This document shows, one piece after another, positions 8,311 to 15,684 of a stretch of 15,748 nucleotides of DNA. The notes beneath the pieces are model-generated. The model ran no database searches. It was given only the letters and a program-made list of their open reading frames with translations, and was not told the origin of the DNA. The position numbers and the translations under genes are program-made. Position 1 is the stretch's first letter; every line of letters begins with the position of its first letter. The DNA is taken from NCBI GenBank assembly GCA_018985225.1, contig JADGIF010000180.1, positions 1-15,748 of the forward strand, given 5' to 3'. The DNA comes from Amoeboradix gromovi. Taxonomy: Eukaryota; Sanchytriomycota; Sanchytriomycetes; Sanchytriales; Sanchytriaceae.

Positions 8311-8401
8311 CGAGATATCTAGAAAAGAAGAGTATCTATATACGAAAAGACGTATTTTCGATTAATGGTTTATTCAATAAATTTATCCGCTGTCTATTTC
8401 C

Positions 8402-9419
8402 AATGTCCTTAATAGTTCTGGTGCTTGGGAAGGCCTTAGACATAGTACTAAATTATTAGTTAAGAGCTTTTTTACTTGGCTAGACCTTGGCAAACAAGGT
8501 GATGTCTTTGAGGAAGATGTGGAAATACTAAGCTATTTTGAAATGTCTTAGAAAGTATATTGACATCCTTTCCTGGCCTTGAGAGGCAAATGATTTAAAT
8601 CAGAACAAGAAGAATGGAGAGAAACTATTGGTACTAACAAGTATCAAAAAGTGACGAGAGAAAAAAGAGCTGGACTACCTTGGCTTAAAGACTGTTTGGA
8701 ACGATTATCTCGAGCTACTAGTATTGAAGAAACTATTAGAATTATTTACTGTAATTATCACGGTATTATGAAAGAATTTAGTCATCCAGATTATCGTCAA
8801 TGGAAATTTAGAAAATATGGATCAAGATTATCTAAAATGGAAATGATTTTATCAGATTTGAAGAATGAAGTGACTAAAGAAGATAAATTGCTTAGACCAG
8901 TCATGAATTTCACATTACCAAAGACAGAGGCTGATCTTGATTTCAAGAGGAGAAGAAAGGCTCACTTGAAAAGAAAGTCTAAGAGACTTGAATTGCTTAA
9001 GAAGACATTAATACTTTAGGGAGATGTACAATTTAAGACTAATTTCAAGAACAATTGTAGTCCTTGTCACTCAATAAGAGATTTCTTTCTAAGAGTTTGT
9101 AAGTCAAGTCACAATTGAATTAGTAGATGAACATCATACTTCAAAGCATTGTTGTATTTGTAATAATGATATTGATGACAACAATGATGTTAAGAGACAA
9201 ATAACATTAGAAAATGGAACAGATAAAGAGTATCGTCTAAGAAAATGCATCTTTTGCTTAGACACTCAGAGACCTCGTATGTTTGAAAGAGAGAGTGGGT
9301 CATTTTGTTTTATTTTAAAGAGTGGAATGACATTAATGAAAGAAATTGGTTTGAAGGAAGGGCTTTTATTTTTAGTAGTATTTCCTCCGTATGGTGCACC
9401 TCCTTTAAAAACGACTTAG
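8402..9419 (+). pseudogene. Family-B relic B1, decayed TnpB/Fanzor-like nuclease gene
   Basis: One + strand frame runs from 8402 to about 9107 with only four internal stops (TAG 8549, TGA 8561, TGA 8591, TAG 9017); a 1-nt shift near 9107 then leads into a second frame ending at TAG 9417. In order it reads FFTWLDLGKQGDVF (possible RuvC-I 'DPGK'-like site), EEWRETIGTNKYQK, a basic helical region with YRQWKFRKYGSRLSKMEM, then GDVQFKTNF, VDEHHTSKHCCIC, RLRKCIFC, and ERESGSFCFILKSG. The TSK-C-x2-C plus C-x2-C finger (Cys codons 9153, 9159, 9246, 9255) followed by an RD-x-x-G-S-like site is the C-terminal layout of TnpB and eukaryotic Fanzor proteins. The catalytic Asp of RuvC-III appears as Glu. 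It is an inactive remnant; the N-terminal domain is missing or unrecognisable. Confidence 0.6.
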
Positions 9420-9667
9420 TCTAGTTTTTATATTTGGTGTCCCATGAGAAAACCGATTTATGAAGTAGACCAATACCATGAGTCTGTATATCTGTTGAGG
9501 TTAAAAATAATAAATTTATTTAAATTGTTATGCTACGGACCTCTTTAATCAATAAATGCTTGAAAAAAAATTAATGAACATGATCAGCTATGCTAAGATT
9601 TCGGTAGACATGGACAGCTCTGATAAATATTCTGGTTTTCATTATTAACTACTCACGAAACGAAAAA
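9420..9667. other. Spacer, nothing recognised
   Basis: No open frame, RNA gene or repeat stands out in this AT-rich stretch between relic B1 and the carrier fragment. Confidence 0.5.
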
Positions 9668-9926
9668 ATGGCCAAGCCTGGTAGTAAGAAACTCTTGGCA
9701 GGATCTTTCAATAGCACTTGTGCAGTTTATTTGTTCTTCCCTATTTCAAAAGACTTAAAGTACAATAGATTTAATGATTCCGGCATCAGAAAGTTAAAGC
9801 GCCAACCTATTTCTTAGCTGGTGTGCCAATCAAAATATGCCTGTTGGCTTTATTAATGCATTGAGAGTCTGTCAAAAAGATGAAGGACTAAATCAGAAGA
9901 GAAGAAATGGAAGTATAAGTGTGTAG
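9668..9926 (+). pseudogene. Mitochondrial carrier family (SLC25) fragment, decayed
   Basis: An ATG at 9668 opens MAKPGSKKLLAGSFNSTCAV, then YLFFPISKDLKYNR. This matches the start of a carrier repeat: L-L-A-G-x-x-A/S-x-T-x-A-x, then Y/F-P-x-D-x-x-K. The last signature residue positions are altered. A second piece in another frame (9836-9926) reads GFINALRVCQKDEGLNQKRRNG, matching the 'GxxxAxxxxxxxEGxxxxxRG' end of the same repeat. The two pieces need a frame change and pass in-frame stops, and only about one third of a normal carrier is present. It is therefore a relic and not a functional transporter. The similarity is limited to short motifs, so the call is moderate. Confidence 0.4.
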
Positions 9927-9997
9927 CTCAAAAGGATTAGACAAACTTGAAGTGTAAAAAAAGATGCTTTTATTGATGAATTGGCACTAGAAACATC

Positions 9998-11026
9998 TTA
10001 CGGTGCACTGAGTCCTGAGAAATGTTTCATATTTCTTTGTCTGCGACTTACAGGCCGGACTGTCACTTTATAGGCTTTAGATCCTAGTATCTTTCTGGCC
10101 AGAGCAACAAATGGATACTTATGATGCTCCGGTGTTTTACAGCTTAGCTTACAAAATTCAATGTTATCATCGAACACCTGAGTGAACTTATTTGTGGTAA
10201 AACTAGTTTCCAAATCTCGTTTATTTCCACACACAACAATTGGAACACCTTTTCTACATCTACTTCTAACATATCTGTGCCATTTCGTTAGACCATTCTC
10301 AGTATAACTTCCAGGATCACTTATGTCATAGAACAGCAAAATGCCATCCGCTTCCTTGCAGTTGCTCAAGCAATTCTCTTTGAAAAGTGTATAATTTCCA
10401 GGTGTGTCCACTAGCACAAATGTCATCGAGGTTAATTCAGGACCCCACTTACCTTCCACTTCAAATGACCTCGCCTTGGTAGCTGCAGTGGCTCTATGTT
10501 CTTTAAGATACTTTCCGTTATCAAGAAGTTCTAGAAATGTTGTTTTTCCAGATATAGAAGGCCCTGCAACCAGTATTTTGTACTTGATTCGTGGATCTGA
10601 AGTTTTGCTAGTTTCGTCATTTGTAGAATGGCTAATCAAATCATCAGCCGGTACTCCAAAAAAAAAGCTGTCGGAGTCTATTGGTTGAACCTCTGTCGAA
10701 GAACTTGTAAGTGTCTGAGGTTGAGTCGCCCTCTTTTTTAAGCCCATTGTACCCGAATAGTTATCGAGTTCTCTCAATTTGTCTAAAATATTGCTGTTGT
10801 TTTCATATTGATCTGACTTAAATTCGGGACTCAAGCATTGGCCACCCTTCTCTCCAAACAGCTCCTGGTCAAGCTTTGCAATTACATTCGCAATTTGTAT
10901 TATTTCTGAGTCCGATCTGTTTTCTGCGATAACTTTATAAAAGTCAATTCTGTTGCTTTCTCTCTGGTTTCTTAGCTTTTCAATTTCTATCTTTCCGTTT
11001 ATCAGCTCCAATTGTTTTTCAATCAT
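9998..11026 (-). CDS. Ran-like small GTPase with N-terminal coiled-coil extension
   Basis: This 342-aa protein has a GTPase domain from about residue 148. G1 is GPSISGKT (155-162), G3 is DTPGN (207-211), G4 is NKRD (268-271) and G5 is SCK (295-297). Outside the G boxes it is closest in pattern to Ran: KWHRYVRSRCRKGVPIVVCG parallels the Ran segment ending in IPIVLCGNK, and the end YPFVALARKILG parallels KPFLWLARKLIG. Two points differ. Residues 1-60 are a charged helical, probably coiled-coil, segment, followed by a disordered Ser/Thr-rich linker; Ran has neither. The G3 Gln that positions water in Ran and Ras is Asn here, and the following Ala is Pro. No prenylation motif is present at the C-terminus (SGLSAP). 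It could equally be a divergent Rab-like protein. Confidence 0.78.
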   Translation of the reverse strand: MIEKQLELINGKIEIEKLRNQRESNRIDFYKVIAENRSDSEIIQIANVIAKLDQELFGEKGGQCLSPEFKSDQYENNSNILDKLRELDNYSGTMGLKKRATQPQTLTSSSTEVQPIDSDSFFFGVPADDLISHSTNDETSKTSDPRIKYKILVAGPSISGKTTFLELLDNGKYLKEHRATAATKARSFEVEGKWGPELTSMTFVLVDTPGNYTLFKENCLSNCKEADGILLFYDISDPGSYTENGLTKWHRYVRSRCRKGVPIVVCGNKRDLETSFTTNKFTQVFDDNIEFCKLSCKTPEHHKYPFVALARKILGSKAYKVTVRPVSRRQRNMKHFSGLSAP

Positions 11027-11181
11027 AGCCGTTCGGGATGTGTTAAAGCTCCGAGTGTCAACTTAAACACGACTACAATTTACGAATAAATTCTCAAGTG
11101 CTCCATACATCATCACTAGAATAGACTTAAAGATTGTGGATACTCTGCGAAATCAGAAGTTCGCCTCCAAACAGTATAATG
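11027..11181. other. 5' region of the Ran-like gene
   Basis: These 155 bp lie between the Ran-like start codon and the end of relic A3. If a 20-nt intron (GTAGGT to TTCAG) in A3 is real, the A3 frame would instead continue to a stop at 11153. No promoter element is evident. Confidence 0.3.
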
Positions 11182-11745
11182 CTAAATTTTTTGCACTTCT
11201 ATATAAATTACCGCGCCTTTGTGAGTAATTGTCTTTTCTTTCATAAAAACAATAGACTTCCGCTGAATTTTAACGTACCTACCAAGTTGTTTGTAGCTAT
11301 CTCCTAATGCCTCATGAAAAGTATCCGTTTCCTGTCGAATCAAGAATTTCAAAAGAAGAACCGAGAACGCCAGTCGAACATCCACACTAATAAATACGAC
11401 CGCAGTGACACTGGGGTGAGATTCACTAGGGTGGTATATATCAAGCTTATGTTGCTAACTGCCAGGTAGTCTCAATACACTTCCAGACGACATTTTGTAA
11501 ATGTTCATATGTCCAAATTGCTTCTCTTCGGAATAACGCACCTTGATAATGTTGAATAGTAATGCTTTATTATATTTTACCAAGATTTCTCTTGTTTGGA
11601 CTATAACTTCATGTTCAGACCATTTATAACTGTGGAAAGGTTATTCTGTATCTCCTGGTGATCTCTTTAGATCTCAGATGCCCTGGAATGATGGTTTGAA
11701 GCCATTTGTCATAGATGAGAAAAAGTGCCCTCGAGTTTTTATTCA
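11182..11745 (-). pseudogene. Family-A repeat copy A3, long partially open frame
   Basis: One - strand frame is open for about 185 codons except for three stops: a TGA and a TAA in the first fifth, and a TAG at 11455-11457. It starts with KTRGHFFSSMTNGFKP and DLK, matching A2 (KTRYHLYSSM, KP, DLK). The middle (KWSEHEVIVQTREILVKYNK, then VRYSEEKQFGHMNIYKMSSG) is unique to this copy. The last part, IYHPSESHP and LAFSVLLLKFLIRQ with DTFHE, matches the A1 block LHPYSIPP and ASFSVEILDFLGNQ with DFQ. The TAG could be removed by a 24-nt in-phase GT-AG segment (GTATTG to GTTAG), so a surviving gene cannot be ruled out. An alternative frame from an ATG at 11770 gives 48 aa. It is followed on the same strand by the Ran-like gene. 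Confidence 0.45.
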
Positions 11746-11880
11746 GTTTGTAAACTCTGGTAAGAAGCATTATTAAAACGATAGAATTCATACAATCACG
11801 ATAAGTAATTTATTTGGTTTAAAACGAAGACATGCTCAAAAGATACCAAACTTATAATCATTAGAATAATCCAATGAAAT

Positions 11881-11911
11881 TCGAATATTAAACGAAACGT
11901 TTCATATTCGA
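11881..11911. repeat. Strong hairpin-forming inverted repeat
   Basis: The outer arms TCGAATAT and ATATTCGA are perfect complements. Inside them AAACG and CGTTT pair around an AAA loop, with a single T-C mismatch between the stems. That makes 13 base pairs in 31 nt. It lies between relics A3 and B2 and belongs to no gene. Confidence 0.7.
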
Positions 11912-11980
11912 TAAATGTTACTTTGTTGTAAAAGATTATAAACGGGGTGGTGGTTAATTAACATGTGGTATGACATCAGG

Positions 11981-12390
11981 CTAGATGCTACAAAGAATTT
12001 GTTTATAATAGGATGCTATTATGATATGGTTTGAACCTTGATGTCCAAAATGGAAAGATGAGTAAGTCCCATAATACGCTATTGAGCCTTTTCTCAATAT
12101 GAAAAATAAACTGGTGATATCTTTTTCAGAACAGCTTGGCTGATTAGCACTAAGCATATGCTGCAACATCTCAACCGACAACAATTTTCATATTCTGTCT
12201 TGATGTCTCTAATGTCGTCTTGTTCGCAAACAAGACAGAACCTGGATGTCTTTCTTTCTCCTGTCATCTTCGCAGTACATCCCTTCTTATCACTGATAAG
12301 CTTTATATCTGTTGACTTGAAGATGTCCGATTCTTAGTGTAGTTTCTAGTTTTTCACATACTTGGGAAAAAGGACATTTTTTCAGAATGG
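11981..12390 (-). pseudogene. Family-B relic B2, TnpB/Fanzor-like zinc-finger remnant
   Basis: Read on the - strand, one frame gives ERKTSRFCLVCEQDD, then RLRCCSICLV. Its Cys codons fall at 12226-12237 and 12154-12168. This is the same TS-K/R-x-C-x2-C ... R-L-R-x-C-x2-C arrangement as in B1 (TSKHCCIC, RLRKCIFC). After a frame change it continues CSEKDITSLFFILRKGS, which aligns with FERESGSFCFILKSGM of B1, the position of the RuvC-III RD motif in TnpB/Fanzor proteins. Upstream, KCPFSQVCEKLETTLRI weakly parallels the B1 segment before the finger. The reading frame is broken and only the C-terminal quarter remains. Confidence 0.5.
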
Positions 12391-12450
12391 TCTTATTTAT
12401 CAGTTACTTGTTATATGTCTTAGAGAAAAAAAACTGGTCTCCTCGATACG

Positions 12451-13236
12451 ATGCCTATTAAGCCAGTGATTCTGATCCCTAGCTGTATAGCTGTAAGCGC
12501 CTTAGGATATTTGTATGGAAGGACAATTAACAAGAGCTCTGAGGAGGAAGTACCAGTTCAAATACCAACCGTTGATATTTATGATAGAATTGCTCAAGAT
12601 TTTGATAAATCTACTTGTTTTGACGAGACGCTTATGGGCATTCCAATACTGCGCAGAGCTTTAGTTGGCAACTGCTCAGGCGATGTTCTCGAAATCGGAA
12701 TTGGGACTGGAAAAAATTTGCCGTATTATCCATTTCGTAAGATGAAATCATTAACTATGGTCGACTTTTCTACAAAAATGCTTAGTCAGGTTGAAAAGAA
12801 ACTTAACAAAACCTCAAAGAGTTGGACTTATTGGATGAACCCTATCCCAATTTACAAAGAGATGGTAGATTGTCAAAACCTTCCGTTCCACGATGAGTCT
12901 TTCGACACAATTTTATCAACATTCACTCTGTGCTCCATAGATGATCACACTAAGGCACTGCAAGAGATGAAAAGAGTTCTCAAACCAAATGGTAGAATTC
13001 TGTTTCTGGAGCATGGCCTGTCTTGCACTAATTCCCCAGCTCCAAATTCGTTGAAATATGACGTAATAAACAGGAGGTTAAACACCTACAAGGATACACA
13101 CCATTCAAATTGGGGATGTACCTGGAACAAAAATATTGGTCAAATAATTGAAAGCGTCTTTGAAAACTCATCAAATAAGTTTTGGAGATGGCACTTCGGA
13201 ACGACGTTATACGCGGTTGTAAGCAACTCTCCGTAA
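12451..13236 (+). CDS. Membrane-anchored SAM methyltransferase, Oms1/METTL7-like
   Basis: This 261-aa protein starts with a short transmembrane or mitochondrial-type anchor (residues 6-23, VILIPSCIAVSALGYLYG). YDRIAQDFDKS (44-54) is the 'YDxIAxxYD' entry of the Oms1-like class I methyltransferases. Motif I is VLEIGIGTGKN (79-89), the acidic residue that binds the ribose follows in MVDFS (Asp105), then NLPFHDESFDTILSTFTLCS and RVLKPNGRILFLEHG. The late WGCTWNKNI is also typical of the METTL7/Oms1 group. In yeast, Oms1 is a mitochondrial inner-membrane protein with an unknown methyl acceptor; the same location is inferred here. A weak alternative is a thiol methyltransferase role as in METTL7. 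Relic B2 lies in its 5' region on the other strand. Confidence 0.82.
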   Translation: MPIKPVILIPSCIAVSALGYLYGRTINKSSEEEVPVQIPTVDIYDRIAQDFDKSTCFDETLMGIPILRRALVGNCSGDVLEIGIGTGKNLPYYPFRKMKSLTMVDFSTKMLSQVEKKLNKTSKSWTYWMNPIPIYKEMVDCQNLPFHDESFDTILSTFTLCSIDDHTKALQEMKRVLKPNGRILFLEHGLSCTNSPAPNSLKYDVINRRLNTYKDTHHSNWGCTWNKNIGQIIESVFENSSNKFWRWHFGTTLYAVVSNSP

Positions 13237-13256
13237 AAGTAAAAATTAGTCTTAGT

Positions 13257-13262
13257 AATAAA
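13257..13262 (+). terminator. Candidate poly(A) signal
   Basis: AATAAA lies 20 bp after the methyltransferase stop codon. The next ORF starts about 70 bp further on. Confidence 0.35.
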
Positions 13263-13331
13263 CTGTAGTTTTAGATCTATTTTCTACAGCTTCTTATATC
13301 CGCCTTTACAAGTTAAAACGATTTATATCAA

Positions 13332-13618
13332 ATGCCGAAGTTCCCTCTTGAAGTAAGCCCGATGGAAAATGAAGAGTCTTCAAAATTTTCAAGAGCTGCC
13401 ACAATGCAAAAATATAGAAATCTCCGACACCCAGTATATTTAAATGGAGATACCTTGGAAAATTCAAGCAGACAGACTCCAAGGAGCAATAAGAACCATC
13501 TTTCCGGTGATATCAGCTGCCTCTTCGGAATAGCTCTGTAAATAGCATGAAGAAATCTAGCTTTTCTGCACCAAAGAGAGTACTTGTGGACATACCATCA
13601 ATGTACTCAAATTTTTAA
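13332..13618 (+). CDS. Small basic protein read in two frames, unknown
   Basis: An ATG at 13332 opens a 69-aa frame (MPKFPLEVSPMENEESSKF, then AATMQKYRNLRHPVY, with TPRSNKNH near the end) that stops at 13541. Overlapping it, a second + strand frame is open from 13511 to 13618 and reads LPLRNSSVNSMKKSSF, then APKRVLVDIPSMYSNF. Both pieces look coding and Ser/Arg/Lys-rich, as in phosphorylated disordered proteins. Joining them needs removal of a segment whose length leaves remainder 2 on division by 3. An 83-nt GT-AG intron (GTATAT to ATATCAG) fits, giving about 67 aa. A frameshift in a decaying gene would fit as well. No homologue is recognised. Confidence 0.4.
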
Positions 13619-13635
13619 AACCTCCATTGGAGTTT

Positions 13636-14562
13636 ATGTCTCGTTCGAAAGGGTATCCTATTTACTTGAAAATAGCGACTGCCACTTTTTATTCGCTAAT
13701 ATCCATTTCTCTAGTATTGTTCAACAAAAACATTTTCGCGGTTTATGGGTTTGACTCTCCTTCGTTCTTGTGTGTTTGTCAGGCAGTATTGGGCATTATA
13801 CTAACCAGGCTACTTGACTACTGGAAGATTATTGTACTGCAGGGCATTAGTAAAGCTCAAGTTATTAAATTGATTCCTTTAGCAGTTGTTTATCTTTCCA
13901 ACATTTTGTTTGGGTTGCTGGCTCTGAAGAGCATCAACATTCCAATTTATAACACCTTGCGAAGATCTGGAATTCTGCTTGTAATAGCAATCGAATATTA
14001 CATGTACCACTCAATGCCTAGCATTCCGATATTATTAAGTGTCCTAATTATTGTTTTTGGCACAATTTTTGCAGGCGCAAATGACTTATCATTTGATTTT
14101 TATTCTTATACTATTTGTATGATTGCTAATGTACTCACTGCATTTTATGTTGTCCTCGTTAAGCATTTTGGTAAAATTTTAAATTTAGAGCCATTATCAC
14201 TTTTGTATTACAATAACCTTCTTTCCTTACCCATGGCCATGTTGCTATCTTTAGTCATGCAAGACAACATCACCCAGTACTCTATATCATTTGGCTTCAT
14301 AACAAGTTTCTTATGTAGCGTGTTGTTTTCATTTCTATTGAATGTCGGAATATATTTCAACACCAGCGTAAATTCACCACTATCACAAAGTGTTATAGGG
14401 CAGCTAAAGGGATATATTCAGCTTGGATTTGGATTAATTCTATTCAACGATTATAAATATGAATTTTGGAATATGATCGGAATGATGGTCGCAATGTTTG
14501 GCGGATTAATGTACGCTTATTTCAGTTATGTAGAGAGGTCCAGAGATATCAAAATTAAATAA
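13636..14562 (+). CDS. Nucleotide-sugar transporter, SLC35D-like
   Basis: The ATG at 13636 is used, giving 308 aa (MSRSKGYPIYLK); the frame is open slightly upstream but without ATG. There are about 9-10 hydrophobic segments, as expected for the drug/metabolite transporter fold. Family landmarks are SLVLFNKNIF near residue 25 (the 'NK' helix end), FGLLALKSINIPIYNTLRR in helix 4, and SPLSQSVIGQLKGYIQ near residue 255, which matches the 'TTxVVGxxKN' signature of SLC35D transporters. These exchange UDP-GlcNAc, UDP-GalNAc, UDP-glucuronate or GDP-mannose for the nucleoside monophosphate across the Golgi/ER membrane. The actual sugar cannot be read from the sequence. In fungi such transport feeds glycosylation and cell-wall synthesis. 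Confidence 0.85.
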   Translation: MSRSKGYPIYLKIATATFYSLISISLVLFNKNIFAVYGFDSPSFLCVCQAVLGIILTRLLDYWKIIVLQGISKAQVIKLIPLAVVYLSNILFGLLALKSINIPIYNTLRRSGILLVIAIEYYMYHSMPSIPILLSVLIIVFGTIFAGANDLSFDFYSYTICMIANVLTAFYVVLVKHFGKILNLEPLSLLYYNNLLSLPMAMLLSLVMQDNITQYSISFGFITSFLCSVLFSFLLNVGIYFNTSVNSPLSQSVIGQLKGYIQLGFGLILFNDYKYEFWNMIGMMVAMFGGLMYAYFSYVERSRDIKIK

Positions 14563-14626
14563 AGTGTACTTGGCTTTCATATCTTGTTTTCGTTTACTTA
14601 TTTGGCTCCTTTGTTCCATAACATCA

Positions 14627-15478
14627 ATGAACAATTCAAAACTCTCACTGGGAATCGAAGCGGTACAGTTAGCATGCAGCGTCATATCTAAACTACCAAA
14701 AAAGGTAAGTAAAAAGATGGACACCAGTCCAGTTACATTGGCTGATTTTACCAGTCAAGCTATAATAGCAACGATGTTGAATGACAACATAATTGCGGAA
14801 GAAAGTATGCCAAATCATGAGTTGCGTGAAGAAATAGACAGTCTCTCACCAATTAAAATAAACTGGGAACTATTTGAGAGAATGCCGAATTCAAATGTTG
14901 GATGGTTCTTAGATCCTATAGATGGTACCAAGGGATACATAAGAGACGACCAGTATGCTGTTTGCTTGGCATACTACGATTCTGAGCTATTGTTTTCTAT
15001 AATTGGATGTCCTAATCTTGGATACCCTACAATGAAAGATACTGTCAAAGGCACAATAATGGTTGCAATTAAAAACAATGGTACATATCAGGCGCCATTA
15101 TATAAGTCATGGAATGTCGATGAATCCTTGAAATGCGAATGTAGATTGCTTTCAAGTCTAGCTCAGTCCTTTGAGTCAGCACACGTGGTTCAAACTGTTA
15201 TAAACGACTTTCTCAGAGATCACGATATCAAAGAAGTAGTTAAAATGGACAGTCAAGCTAAATATGTTGTGGTTGCTCGAGGAGAAGTGGGATACTACTT
15301 AAGAGCAACGCCAGTTGGATACACTGAAAAGGCATGGGACCACGCACCCGGATACTTAGCTATAGTTGAAGCTAATGGTATGTGTAAGCAACTTTGTGAC
15401 AAAGCTATTATATTCAAATACCAAAAAGATTTGCATGTTGATGGCATAGTTGGTTGTCATTTAAATGCCATTCAGTAA
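14627..15478 (+). CDS. MET22: 3'(2'),5'-bisphosphate nucleotidase (Hal2/Met22-like)
   Basis: The first ATG (14627) gives 283 aa. The Mg-dependent phosphatase motifs are complete: DTSPVTLADFTSQA (32-45, Asp40), IIAEES (55-60), DPIDGTKGYI (96-105, Asp96 and Asp99) and AWDHAPGYLAIVEANG with Asp238. The TKG-Y/F after DPIDG and the KxDxSPVT opening separate this family from inositol monophosphatase. It hydrolyses PAP to AMP, removing a by-product of sulfate assimilation and protecting the Xrn exonucleases from inhibition; the yeast enzyme is inhibited by lithium and sodium. It is shorter than yeast Met22 (about 357 aa), mostly through a compact segment between the EE and DPIDG motifs and a short middle. 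A GTAAGT splice-donor-like sequence at 14704 is read through in frame. Confidence 0.93.
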   Translation: MNNSKLSLGIEAVQLACSVISKLPKKVSKKMDTSPVTLADFTSQAIIATMLNDNIIAEESMPNHELREEIDSLSPIKINWELFERMPNSNVGWFLDPIDGTKGYIRDDQYAVCLAYYDSELLFSIIGCPNLGYPTMKDTVKGTIMVAIKNNGTYQAPLYKSWNVDESLKCECRLLSSLAQSFESAHVVQTVINDFLRDHDIKEVVKMDSQAKYVVVARGEVGYYLRATPVGYTEKAWDHAPGYLAIVEANGMCKQLCDKAIIFKYQKDLHVDGIVGCHLNAIQ

Positions 15479-15568
15479 ACAAAATTTGTTGGATTTATTT
15501 TCTATTGTTAAGCTTTGTTGTTTGATATCCCAAGTCCATCCGTTGGCGTGAAAGTGAAAAAGACAAAA

Positions 15569-15574
15569 AATAAA
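15569..15574 (+). terminator. Candidate poly(A) signal
   Basis: AATAAA about 90 bp after the phosphatase stop codon, following a run of A. It is the first such hexamer downstream. Confidence 0.3.
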
Positions 15575-15662
15575 CAACTCTCAATATCACAGGACTTCTT
15601 TGTATTGGTACTGGTATTTTGTCACCATTCAACACTTTGCAGATCTACGACTTGGATCAATT

Positions 15663-15684
15663 TTTCGCATCAGAATATGCGAAA
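15663..15684. repeat. Perfect 8-bp hairpin overlapping a start codon
   Basis: TTTCGCAT and ATGCGAAA are perfect arms around a 6-nt loop. The last A of the right arm is the A of the ATG that starts the partial ORF. It could influence initiation on that mRNA or be a transcription factor site; this is speculative. Confidence 0.5.

Noticed and set aside
10404-10688. 94-codon + strand ORF opposite the Ran-like GTPase
   Set aside because: Antisense shadow of the G1-G3 region; no independent features.
11600-11760. Plus-strand frame with YSVSPGDLFRSQM and IDEKK
   Set aside because: It is the antisense of relic A3. The - strand frame runs through more of the shared blocks, so the plus-strand reading was dropped, although the DNA homology to A2 is the same either way.
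12025-12050. B-box-like GGTTCAAACC on the - strand, possible tRNA
   Set aside because: No A box, acceptor stem or cloverleaf could be built around it, and it lies within relic B2.
14704-14726. GTAAGT donor-like site in the PAP phosphatase, possible intron
   Set aside because: Any short GT-AG removal here would delete or shift the essential DTSPVT motif; the unspliced frame carries all catalytic motifs.
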